Positions 20,649 to 30,286 of a DNA stretch of 64,000 nucleotides are shown one piece after another (position 1 is the stretch's first letter; each line of letters starts with the position of its first letter). The DNA comes from Adiantum capillus-veneris (Eukaryota; Streptophyta; Polypodiopsida; Polypodiales; Pteridaceae), in the NCBI GenBank assembly GCA_014529385.2, contig CM043949.1, positions 113,167,977 to 113,231,976 of the forward strand, in the 5' to 3' direction. Below the pieces are notes generated by a model that searched no databases, was not told the origin of the DNA, and saw only the letters and a program-made list of their open reading frames with translations. A program made the position numbers and the translations under genes.

Positions 20649-21566
20649 TGTTGGGCGCATTTCTGACACCCCGTTTTTTGTAAACTTGTACATATGGACA
20701 TGACGCGTGATGTCAAAAGGGCGTGTGGGTTTTTTAGCTTGCTTTAGCAAGCACATGTACATGCACTGCAAGTCGCTAGTCTAGTGACAGCTGTCGGGCT
20801 ACTGTATGTGCCCGTGAGTGAGTTTTTTGAAGTGAGCCTTGTATATAACTTAAACTCATGTACAAACAAAAAAAAGTTCAGCCAAAGATCAGAAATTTGC
20901 AGGTTTTAGCTCGTTTTGTCTCCTTGGTGCTCTTGGATGCAGTTTTTTGCCCCGACTAGCCTTCTCTACATGTAGTCGTGCTGGGACAGCTCTCTGTTCG
21001 CGTCAATTTTGCTCATGGGGGCGTATGGAATCAATTTTAGTCATCTTCACCTTTCTCGCCAGTCATTTTTCAATATTTCTCTCAAGCTTTAAAGTGCCCC
21101 AATTGGAGTTGTGCTCATCAGATTACGACTAGTTCTCTGCTGGGTTATGGCTATGGTAGCCTAGTGGCAAATTGTGTGTAGACAGATTCAGAGGGCATGT
21201 ATCTATGAATTGTGGAATCGATGTTGAAGTTGTGGGTTTGTGATGTTTGATTATGAAAGGAGTGGCTCTTGTCTTCATATGTATTGGTCGGCGTGTGCTG
21301 TAAATCCATGCTTTGGCAGGGTTTTGCTCCTATGTGACATAGTCTCTTGGGTGGACAACGGCTAGTAAATTCCCAAGGGTCCACTCCTATTCGGCTTGTG
21401 GTGTTTCAAAGAGATTTTGCAAAGATTTTGGTGTCTTATAGTTCTCTTTTGACGCTCTTGGGTGACATCGCTATAGAGGTGTTCCAGTTTGGTGTCTTAT
21501 AGTTCTCTTTCGACGCTCTTGGGTGACATCGCTATAGAGGTGTTCCAGTTTGCTTGTTTTCCAATA
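20649..21566 (+). repeat. Gypsy 5' LTR
   Basis: 918 bp, beginning TGTTGGGCGC and ending CCAATA. A TATATAA box lies at 20842-20848. It is longer than the 3' LTR partly because a segment of about 60 bp (GGTGTCTTATAGTTCTCTTT...) is tandemly duplicated near 21430-21550. Confidence 0.85.
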
Positions 21567-21569
21567 GTG

Positions 21570-21590
21570 TTTTGGTGTCCCCCACCGAGG
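21570..21590 (+). promoter_or_regulatory. Putative gypsy primer-binding site
   Basis: TGGTGTCCCCCACCGAGG begins a few bases after the 5' LTR. The leading TGG fits the CCA end of a tRNA. I cannot say which tRNA; it is not the initiator-Met type. Confidence 0.4.
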
Positions 21591-21630
21591 AATCGCTTCA
21601 AGTTACCTTCAGTTTATAGCTTTTGAAGAC

Positions 21631-22851
21631 ATGGCGTTTAATTTTTCGGAGTTTAGTGGGAAATCAAATGAAAGTTCCAAAGCTTTCATTGAGAGAATGG
21701 AGTTTGCTTGCCTTCTTGCTGACAAGCAAGACCCAGCGTTGGTGCTACGAATCTTCTACTTCTGTTTGAAGGGAGATGCTAGGGAATGGTTTGAAGGCTA
21801 CAAAAAGGAGCTACAATCAGCCCAACCTCCTCAAGTCATGAATTATGAAATGGTAAGGCATGCTTTTCTTACACACTTTCAACAGGTGGAAGACCCAAAA
21901 AAGGTATGGCAGTCTATTCAAGGCTTAGTACAAGATGAAGGCCAAACCATAGAAGACTTTGTCAAGGCATTCAATGCGTTATGGTCAAAGTGGTGTACAT
22001 CTTTGGGGGCTGAAATTCCTCCAGCCATGTTGAAGAAGGACAGGTTTCTTGCAAGCTTGAGGAGTGACCTACGCTTGAAGGTAGAGCTTAAGCAACCAAG
22101 GACCTTTGAGGAGGCAGTTGAAATTGCAAAGAATAAAGAGTGGAAAGCAGAGCGTCTTCATCAAGTTGGAATCAATGTGGAGACAAAGCTTGAAGTGAAA
22201 GCGGTAGAGAAACCAAGGGTCCTCATCAGGGAGCGAGGTTATGATGAACAAGCTTCTCATGATGTGAATGCCTTTCGCAAGGAGATGCAAGAGGTGTTAG
22301 GTCTTATGAATAATCTTAGTGTGCATATGATGGGAGGTGGAAGAGGTCAAAGTTATGGATATGGACGTGGTTATGGAAGCAATGAGGGTTATACAGGTGG
22401 TAGAGGAAGAGGCATGGCTGGAAGAGGGGATATGTTTCAATGCTACAATTGTGGTGAATGGGGTCATAAAAGCCCTCAATGTGACAAGACAAAGAGAATG
22501 GGTGGGGACATGTTTCCTCTTCCTCCACAAATTCCTTCTCGAGCTCAAGATTATGGTATTGAGATTAAAGGGGAAGAAGGACCAAGTGGATTGACAGCAG
22601 AAGAGAAGGGCAAAACAAAAGTGGTAAGCATAATCCGTTTGGAGAAGAAAGAGGATGATTTGGGAGCTATGGTCATGCCTGTAGGTAAGAGGGTTACAAG
22701 AGATCATGACATGAGTGATGCAAGTCCCAGCCATAAAAGAAGGAAACAGGTTGAAACAGGTACAGGTAAAGAGAAGAAGAAGAGAAAGCCCAGGAAACAT
22801 TACAATGCATCTGAATTTCCTTTGGGAGAAGGGCAACCAAATTATAGTTAA
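21631..22851 (+). CDS. Gypsy gag polyprotein
   Basis: 406 codons from the first ATG after the leader. The N-terminal half has the gypsy gag core (IFYFCLKGDAREWFEGYKKE; later SLRSDLRLKVELKQPRTFEE). A Gly/Arg/Tyr-rich stretch follows near residues 230-265, then zinc knuckle CYNCGEWGHKSPQC near 270-283 and a Lys-rich tail. The frame ends in TAA at 22849-22851. The same frame continues into protease, so this stop is probably a mutation inside a longer gag-pol. Confidence 0.88.
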   Translation: MAFNFSEFSGKSNESSKAFIERMEFACLLADKQDPALVLRIFYFCLKGDAREWFEGYKKELQSAQPPQVMNYEMVRHAFLTHFQQVEDPKKVWQSIQGLVQDEGQTIEDFVKAFNALWSKWCTSLGAEIPPAMLKKDRFLASLRSDLRLKVELKQPRTFEEAVEIAKNKEWKAERLHQVGINVETKLEVKAVEKPRVLIRERGYDEQASHDVNAFRKEMQEVLGLMNNLSVHMMGGGRGQSYGYGRGYGSNEGYTGGRGRGMAGRGDMFQCYNCGEWGHKSPQCDKTKRMGGDMFPLPPQIPSRAQDYGIEIKGEEGPSGLTAEEKGKTKVVSIIRLEKKEDDLGAMVMPVGKRVTRDHDMSDASPSHKRRKQVETGTGKEKKKRKPRKHYNASEFPLGEGQPNYS

Positions 22852-23844
22852 AGGGGTTATTTGGTGGGTAGAAAGGCTGATGTTACCTTTGGGCAACTCA
22901 TGGAGATGTGTCCCAAGTTAAAGAGGCAATGGAAGCACGTAGTCAATACCATCAAGAAGGAGCCTACAAGGGGGTCAGTGAGAGTCCTATCTTTGAATGA
23001 GCTACCTGATATATGCCCTACTATGGATGCATGGCATAAGAGGAAGTGCATTGGAGAGGCTTATATTGATGGAGGTGCACAGGTATGTGTTATTACTCAA
23101 GCTTGTGTATCAAATTTGGGACTCAACATGGTGAAGAATTCAGGTTTTCGCATAAAGCTTGCCAACCAATCAAGGGTGAGGTTCTTGGGAGTTGTAAAGG
23201 ACTTGGAGGTGGATGTATTTGATGTTAAAGTGATGGTCAATTGCGATGTTATGCCCGCGGGTATTGGTGCTTTCCCTCTCATCCTTGGAAGACCATGGTT
23301 ACAGGCAACCAAAGCTATACAGGATTGGGGACATGGTACCATCACTCTCTACAATAGAAGGGGTGATAAGAAGAGGTTTGACATGGCTAGCAAGAAATCT
23401 TTGAATGCTGATTTTGATGAGAAAAGTGATGAAGAAGAGTAATTAAGTGAAGAAGAAGACAATGGGGATGAGGGCAGTGAAGTGGAAGATAGCAGCGATA
23501 GTGATCTAGATGTTTCCTCCTTGTTTCTTGAAGAAGAGCATGATGAGAAACAAAGATTTCTTGGCCTTATGGAGAATGAGGATATCTCTGGTCCTTATGA
23601 GCAAATTGAAGAGCTGATGCAACCCAAAGTTCAACCTAATGTCAAACAGGAGCTGATAAAAGGTATGTTGTCTTCCGACTTGACTAGTCATGAGAAGGGT
23701 GAGTACCTACATATGATACAACAATTTCCCCATTTATTCATCACTTCTTATGAGGAAATTAGAGGCTTTAAGGGAGAGGAAATCCACATTCCAATCAAGG
23801 AAGGAGCTCAGCCCGTACGCCAAAAGCTAAGGAGAATGGGATAG
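22852..23844 (+). pseudogene. Gypsy protease region
   Basis: Same frame as gag. Frame 22861-23442 contains YIDGGAQVCVITQACV, a retropepsin active site with Asp-Gly-Gly in place of the usual Asp-Ser/Thr-Gly, followed by the flap-side LILGRPWL. A TAA at 23440-23442 precedes an acidic linker (EDSSDSDLDVSS). A TAG at 23842-23844 separates the linker from RT. Confidence 0.8.
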
Positions 23845-26800
23845 GTACAACTTAATGCTTTAAAGGAAGAGGTAGACAAGCTTCTTGAAGCAGGTTTCAT
23901 ATGTCCTGTGAGCACTGCAGAATGGGTGAGTCCTGTTGTTGTCACACCCAAGAAGGATGGAAAGTGGAGGATATGTGTTGATTTTAAGCCTCTAAACGCA
24001 GCCATGAAGAGGGATCTATACCCTCTTCCTTTCATAGATGACATACTTGATTCTATTGCAGGGCATGAGAGGTATAGCGTATGTGATGGATTCTCTAGAT
24101 ATTTTCAGCTCACCTTGGCTTTGGAAGATCGAAAGAAGACCACATTTATCACGCCATGGGGATGCTTTTTTTATTGTGTGCTTCCTTTTGGTCTTATGAA
24201 TGGATGTGTGTGGTATCAAAAGCGCGTCAACAAGGTGTTCTCTCCCTTTCTTGGCAAGTTTGTGAAGGATCTTATTGATGACTTTTGTGTTTATAGCTCT
24301 AGAAAGGATCATTGTGCAAAGCTTGGGATGGCATTGAAGCAATATGATGAAAGTGGAGGTCGACTCAACCCAAAGAAATGTCATCTTGCTCAACCAAGAG
24401 TGAAGTTTTTGGGGCATATGATCTCAGAGAATGGGATTGAAGCGGATCCTGACAAAGTGAAGGCTTTGGTGCTCCTCCCATCACCTAAAGATACAAAGCA
24501 ACTTTCTACTTTTATTCAAAAGGTGAAGTATATGGCAAGGTTCATTCCTTTGTCCTCTCAACTTCTTTATCCTCTACAACAAGTAGCAAGGTTGGATCCT
24601 CTACAATGGACAAATGAATGTGAAGAGGTTTTTCAAGGTATCAAAGAGGTTCTTGGTTATCTTCCTGCTATGCAAGCTCCTAATTGGGATAAGGAGTTTT
24701 ATGTGAATCCATCAGTAGGTGACGATGCTATTGGAGCTATGCTTCTTCAACGAGGTAACAATTCCCACTACATGAAGCCTATCTATTGTGCTAGCAGGGT
24801 GAAGCTAGAGGTGGAGAGAGGCTATACTGAGGTGGAGCTCATTATGTTAAGTGTTATTTATGCATGTAGAAGGTTTAGGCACTACCTTCTCCCTAAGCCA
24901 TTCACATTCCTCACTAGCTACACTCTTCTACCTCAATTGGTGAATAGCCCTACTTTGTCAAAGAGGCTCATGAAGTGGATTGTGGAGCTACAGGAATTCC
25001 AATTCTCTTTTCTTGTTGAGGAGAGTACAAGGGCTACATTGGCTGATTTGCTTACCTATAAGGAAAGCCCTCTTCTTCTTAAGGAGGATGCAGTGAAGAA
25101 GCAACACATGGAAGCTCCTGACATAGACAATGCCTATCTATTGTTTTTTGATGGCTCTTACAGGAAAGCGCATGGTGAAGCTTCAGGAGGTGTGGTAGTT
25201 TATGATCCTCAAGGTGCTTTGGTAACTAAAAGGAGTTTGAAGCTTACAGCACAAAGCAACAATGAAGCTGAGTATGCTACTTTGGAGAAAGGTCTCAACC
25301 TTTGCCTTGAGCTTGGCATCCGTCGTGTGAGGGTAAGAGGTGATGCTCTTTTGGTAGTGAAGCAAGTACTTAGGGTGTGGCAAAGTAAGAATCCAAGGCT
25401 GAAAAATATGTGTTTTCAAGTGAAGAATCTGCTTAAGCATTTTGAAGCTTGGAGTTTAAGGCATGTGGACAGGTCTCAAAATGAAGAAGCACATGGTGCA
25501 GCGCAAGCTTCAATTGGGCAATTGTATGTGATAAGGGCTGATTCTCCTCTTTATTTGGGAAGGGAAGCTTTAGAGAAGGAGGAAGAGTTTCTACAAACAG
25601 GTATGCTTCCATCAGAGTTGGAAAAGCCAAAAAAGTACGCCTTCCTACGTCGTGCCAAAAGGTATGTGCTACTTGGTGATGCCTTGTATATGAAGGGGGA
25701 TGATTTTGTGATGCAAAAAGTGCCTTGGAAAGAGGAAATTTACAAAATTTTAGAGGAGAATCATGAGGGTGCTTGTGGTGGTCACTTTGCTGCAAAGATC
25801 ACTTTGCATAAAGTCTTGCAGGAGGGTTATGTGTGGCCAAGTGTTCAACGTGATGTTCATCATTGGTGCAAGTCTTGTAAAGAGTGTCAAAGCATGGCAA
25901 ATAGGGTTCTCAAATCAGAAATTAGAGGCACCATTGTGGTTTGTGATGTGTTTGAGAAGTGGGGTATTGATGCAATAGGTACTCTACCTATGACAGCTAG
26001 AGGCAAATGTTACATACTTACTGCTGTTGACTATCTATCCAGGTGGGCCGAAGCCAAAGCTGTTAAGCACACCACGAGTAAAGATGTTTACTTATTGATA
26101 TATGAAGATATTTGCTGAAAATTTGGCATGCCATTGGAGTTACTTTCTGACAAGGGTCCAGGTTTCAGGGGAGAGTTGGTGGATTATCTATGTGAAAAGC
26201 TTCATGTGCATCGTAGGTTTACTACTCCATATTATCCCCAATGCAATGGCATGAATGAAAGGTTTAATGGAGAGCTCATAAGGATGCTTAAAAAGATGAC
26301 AAGAAACAATGTGAATACTTGGGATTTAGAGCTACCTTGTGCTCTATGGGCTTATAGGACTGCCATCAAATCAGGTATTGGTTTTTCTCCCTTCCATCTA
26401 GTTTTTGGCAAAGAGGCTTTACTTCCTATTGAGGTGGAGATACCATCCTTGAAGATGATGCTAAAGCTTGAAGAAGAGCCCAAGGATGCATTCAAGGAAA
26501 GACTTTTATATTTGCAATGTGTACAATTGGATAGGGTGTTAGCTTTTGAGCATTATGAGCAGGTCTTGAAGAAGAATCACGCAAAGGAAAATGAGAAGGT
26601 AAAGAACAAGGACATCAAGAAGGGTGACATGGTGCTTTGTTACAATAGTAATCTTGATAGCACTTTTCAAAAGAAATTTCAAATCAAGTGGAAAGGTACT
26701 TTCTTGGTCTTAAATAGGTTTCCAAATGGCACATATCAGCTTGCTGACTTGGATGGTACCCCACATAAAGCACGTGTGAATGGCTACAGGTTGAAGAAAT

Positions 26801-26850
26801 ATATTGCAAGGTTGATGACTGTGATTGAGGATGAGCCTTCTTTTGAATAA
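23845..26850 (+). pseudogene. Gypsy RT, RNase H, second RNase H and integrase
   Basis: Frame 23908-26118 carries RT with WRICVDFKPLN and LIDDFCVYSS (the DD pair kept, first residue of the box changed). The RNase H next to RT lacks the expected acidic residues (FYVNPSV; LTSYTLL). A second RNase H has intact FDGSYRK, NNEAEYATL and RGDALLVV. The integrase zinc finger (GGHFAAKITLHK to CKSCKEC) follows. A TGA at 26116-26118 interrupts the integrase core. Frame 26128-26850, in the same phase, completes it with SDKGPGF and MNERFNGE, then a C-terminal domain with IKWKGTFLVLNRFPNGTYQL. A degraded first plus intact second RNase H is typical of the Tat branch. Confidence 0.88.
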
Positions 26851-26967
26851 TTTTCTGATCATGTGGTTAATGATGAAGATGAGGTGAAGACTCCCTCATG
26901 TGGTTTACAGGATCTCTTTTGTGCTGCTGATCATGAATGATCTAGCAGGTTGGGGTGTGGCAAACTA

Positions 26968-27827
26968 TGTTGGGCGCATTTCTGACACCCCGTTTTTTGT
27001 AAATTTGTACATATGGACATGACGCCCAATGTTAAAAGGGTGTGTGGGATTTATTTTTGTGGGGTTTTAAGCTTGCTTTAGCAAGCACATGTACATGCAC
27101 TGCAAGTCGCTAGTCTAGTGACAACTGTCGGGCTACTGTAAGTGCCCGTGAGTGAGTTTTTTGAAGTGAGCCTTGTATATAAATTAAACTCATGCACAAA
27201 TAAAAAAAATTCAGCCAAAGATCAGAAATTTGCAGGTTTTAGCTCGTTCTGTCTCCTTGGTGCTCTTGGATGCAGTTTTTTGCCCCGACTATCCTTCTCT
27301 ACATGTAGTCGTGCTGGGACAGCTCTCTGTTCGCGTCAATTTTGCTCATGGGGGCATATGGAATCAATTTTAGTCATCTTCAGCTTTCTTGCCAGTCATT
27401 TTTCAAGATTTCTCTCAAACTTTAAAGTGCCCCAATTGGAGTTGTGCTCATCAGATTACGACTAGTTCTCTGCAGGGTTATGGCTATGGCAGCCTAGTGG
27501 CAAATTGTGTGTACACAGATTTAGAGGGCATGTATCTATGAATTGTGGAATTGATGTTGAAGTTGTGGGTTTGTGATGTTTGATTGTGAAAGGAGAGGCT
27601 CTTGTATTCATATGCATTGGTCGGCGTGTGCTGTAAATCCATGCTTTGGCAGGGTTTTGCTCCTATGTGACATAGTCTCTTGGCTAGTAAATTCCCAAGG
27701 GTCTACTCCTATTGGTCTTGTGGTGTTTCAAAGGGATTTTGCAAAGATTTTGGTTTCTTATAGTTCTCTTTCGACGCTCTTGGGTGACATCGCTATAGAG
27801 GTGTTCCAGTTTGCTTGTTTCCCAACA
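26968..27827 (+). repeat. Gypsy 3' LTR
   Basis: 860 bp, TGTTGGG to CCCAACA, with a TATATAAA box near 27176. It lacks the internal duplication seen in the 5' LTR and differs by scattered substitutions, so the element is not brand new. Confidence 0.88.
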
Positions 27828-27906
27828 GCGCCAGTGAGTAAATGCCGTAAGCGGCCAAGACCGGTAGTGGATTCCAGCTCAAGATGTAGAGCTCGACATC
27901 TCAACA
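27828..27906 (-). repeat. Copia copy 1, 5' LTR, second part
   Basis: The final 79 bp of the interrupted LTR, ending CTCAACA at 27906 and followed by target duplication CAATC (27907-27911). Confidence 0.9.
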
Positions 27907-27911
27907 CAATC

Positions 27912-28123
27912 AAACCTACATGCACACACAAGCAAAAGAGGACAATCACAAAATATTAGAGAGGGATTAACCACTAATTAGTTAACATCCAGCTAATCTA
28001 AGCATCATAGACAATCACGAGAAGCATTAGAGAGGCATAGTGAAGAGAATTAAGCATTAATTAGTGTTAGTCAAGTCACATGAGCAAGGAGAAGCTCAAG
28101 GACTCCATAGCCACACACCTCAA
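27912..28123. other. Spacer between the two copia copies, no gene seen
   Basis: AT-rich DNA without coding signal. With 15480-15505 it forms the pre-insertion site of copia copy 1, and with 34990 onward that of copy 2. It ends in CTCAA, the duplication of copy 2. Confidence 0.5.
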
Positions 28124-28445
28124 TGTAAAGAATGAGGATGCAAGAGAGCTACACAAGACACGCACAAAGCACACAGAGATGGAAAGCTTCTTCTTCTTCT
28201 TCACAGAAAAGAGAGTACACAATGACTTAGTGCTAAAGCTGAAAAGTAGCACATATGTACATGCGGTCACTAAGTGTGAACTCGCTAGAAGCGTACTAGG
28301 CTGGCACTATAAGTGTAGTCCAGCTGTAGAATCACTGGCAGAGATCCTCCGTGTCGGTCACCTAACGCGCTAGTGAGTAAATGCCGTAAGCGGCCAAGAC
28401 CCGTAGTGGATGCCAGCTTAAGGTGTAGAGCTCGACATCTCAACA
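28124..28445 (-). repeat. Copia copy 2, 3' LTR
   Basis: 322 bp, TGTAAAG to CTCAACA, next to target duplication CTCAA. Confidence 0.9.
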
Positions 28446-28697
28446 CTCCCCCTCGAGCTCTGCATGTCGCAGAGTCCAAGCATAGTCCGGAAACGTCAAA
28501 GCTTCTCATCTCCGAGGCCCTTGGTAAAGATATCCGCTATCTGCTCCTCTGTGCTGACGTAGACCAAGTCGATGTCGCCCGCCAACACTCGCTCTCGAAT
28601 GTAGTGGTAATGGACCTCTATGTGTTTGGTCCTGGCATGGAACACTGGGTTCCTAGCCAACTGCATGCTGCTGAGGTTGTCACAATGGATGAAAATC
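28446..28697 (-). pseudogene. Copia copy 2 RNase H, C-terminal part
   Basis: The minus-strand frame shows HCDNLSSMQLARNPVFHART and ADIFTKGL, the end of copia RNase H. It is cut from the rest by the solo-LTR-like insertion that starts at 28698. Confidence 0.8.
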
Positions 28698-30286
28698 TGT
28701 AACATTTAATGGCCTAAAATCTTTTGTGTAGCGGAATTTAGCATGACATAGTGGGCATTTCATTAGAGTTGATTCCTAATGAGAATTACAAGAGTGCTTG
28801 GGTGGAGAGAGCAACAAAAAGCATAACACCTAGTTAGATAGCATCGACAATACTTTCAAAAGAGAGAGCAATTAAACTATTGACAACAGTTGAGGACCGG
28901 ATTTGCATGGAGGCGGTCCCCCCTCCAAAAGGCTTTGTATTATGGTTTCTCCCATCAAGAGAGACATTGTACAATACAATTCTTTGTGTTCCTTCAAGAC
29001 TAGCTAGTGCAATGAAGATGGAAGCTTCATACACCAAGCAAAACACTTAATCAAACACAACTTGAATTATCCCCGTTCTCAGACCCAAGACCTCACACAC
29101 CTTCAAAGATGGTGAGAGCTAGCAGGGTATGAGAGTAGATTGAGAGGAAAAAGAAGTATCTTACGAGAAAGAAGTACATCTCCTCACATAATCACTCATA
29201 TTAGCATAGCTTAGCTTAGTAATTAGCTTGGCAGAGAAGATGAGCATGCATTGAAGCTTGGCTCTTGGTTGGATTTGCATCCACATGCCAAGAGAGTGTT
29301 GATGTAGGCTTCTATCTCACAAGCTTGGAGTAGGTGATGAGCTCTCCATTAAAGCTTGGGAGGAGATAGAGTATTTTCCCTTCACACATGGTCAAGTGTG
29401 AGAGTGTGTGTGTCCATGCCAAGCAAAAATCAGCCCCCTCTCTCTCTTGGGCGAGCCCTAGCTGCTAAGTTAGGCTGGCTTTTGCCTCATTGGATCTCCC
29501 CAGGTCAAGCCAATAGGGATTAAGCAGCATAAGTGATAGCCTTCTGACATGTGTCCCCCTTTCCCCTTTTGTGAGAGCTTTAGGTAATTAAATAATTAAA
29601 CTAAACTCTCATTGGACCCCTTTGCCTCCTGGCCAATAGGAATCAGGCAAGCCATGGGGCTCCTGAATGCTCATTGGACCCCTTGGGAGACTGCCCAATA
29701 GTCTTCTAGGACACTTAATTCTTATTGGTTTCTTTTATTAAATGTTTTTAAATTAATTAAACTAGATTTACTCTAGCTTAATTCTCATTGGTCCACTTCA
29801 AGGGTCTTCCAATAGGAATTGGGCACACCTTGTGGGCATCTGGCCTAGGGAGCTGACATGTGTCCCTCATTCCCTTTGTGTAAAGGGAGCCTGTGTGTGT
29901 GTGTGTAGCTTTCTCTCTCATCCCCTAGCTTTGGGGCTCGCCCCCTCCCATGTAGGGATGTAGAAAGACTTTTAGGGCACACATTAAGCATCCAATTTTC
30001 CCTAGGGTTGACCTTTGGACACAACCTTTGAATTTTGGAACCTTAGCATTTTGGAAGTCTTAATGGGCTGAACCTTAGGGTCTTTTTGGCCCATTGTTTC
30101 ACATGGCTCTTTTGCAGATGGCCCCCCCTTTGGATCCCTATTTTCCCTCCTTTGGATCCCTACTGTGGCCGGTCTGCTAACTTAACCAATATTCTAGCTT
30201 TTTCTCCCTTGGCACTTCCCCACATTAAATGATCAGTTTAATATGAGAAAATCATTTAGGAGAATTAGATATTGATTATTATGACA
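28698..30286. mobile_element. Solo-LTR-like insertion (1589 bp) in copia copy 2
   Basis: It starts TGTAACA, ends ATGACA (TG...CA), and is flanked by AAATC on both sides (28693-28697 and 30287-30291), matching the interrupted RNase H sequence of copy 1. No gag or pol frame and no internal LTR pair is seen, so a solo LTR left by recombination is the best reading. A non-autonomous LTR element is possible. The orientation is unknown. Confidence 0.7.
29480..29820. repeat. Four ATTGG...CCAAT pairs within the solo LTR
   Basis: The motif CATTGG, 17-23 bases of spacer, then CCAATA recurs at 29488-29516, 29610-29639, 29672-29700 and 29786-29816. Each pair is an inverted repeat of a CCAAT box. Surrounding bases are only partly shared, so this is an array of conserved paired boxes and not a simple tandem repeat. 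It may be an LTR enhancer or a set of small hairpins. Confidence 0.6.

Larger units (their letters stand above)
20649..27827 (+). mobile_element. Ty3/gypsy element (Tat/Athila-like) nested in copia LTR
   Basis: TGTTGG...CCAACA-type LTR ends, LTRs at 20649-21566 and 26968-27827, and a target duplication of 4 bp with one mismatch (ACGC at 20645-20648, GCGC at 27828-27831). The coding order is gag, protease, RT, RNase H, second RNase H, integrase. The second RNase H and the RT context place it near the Tat/Athila group of chromovirus-unrelated plant gypsy elements. All coding lies in one frame with four nonsense codons. Confidence 0.9.
15511..27906 (-). mobile_element. Ty1/copia element, copy 1, interrupted by a gypsy element
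   Basis: The element is flanked by the 5-bp duplication CAATC (15506-15510 and 27907-27911) and its LTRs begin TGTAAAG and end CTCAACA. The left LTR is 324 bp. The right LTR is split by the gypsy element into 20400-20648 and 27828-27906, and 249 + 79 minus a 4-bp duplication gives exactly 324. Reading on the minus strand, the order is 5' LTR, tRNA-Met primer site, gag, protease, integrase, RT, RNase H, 3' LTR, which is the copia order. Several frameshifts and stops make it defective. Confidence 0.9.

Noticed and set aside
21631-26850. RNA editing or stop suppression restoring the gypsy frame
   Set aside because: U-to-C editing of stops is known in fern and hornwort organelles, not for nuclear transposons. 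Ordinary nonsense decay is simpler.
28698-30286. hAT or Helitron insertion based on an 8-base flanking match
   Set aside because: There are no terminal inverted repeats and no Helitron ends. TG...CA ends with a 5-bp duplication fit an LTR better.
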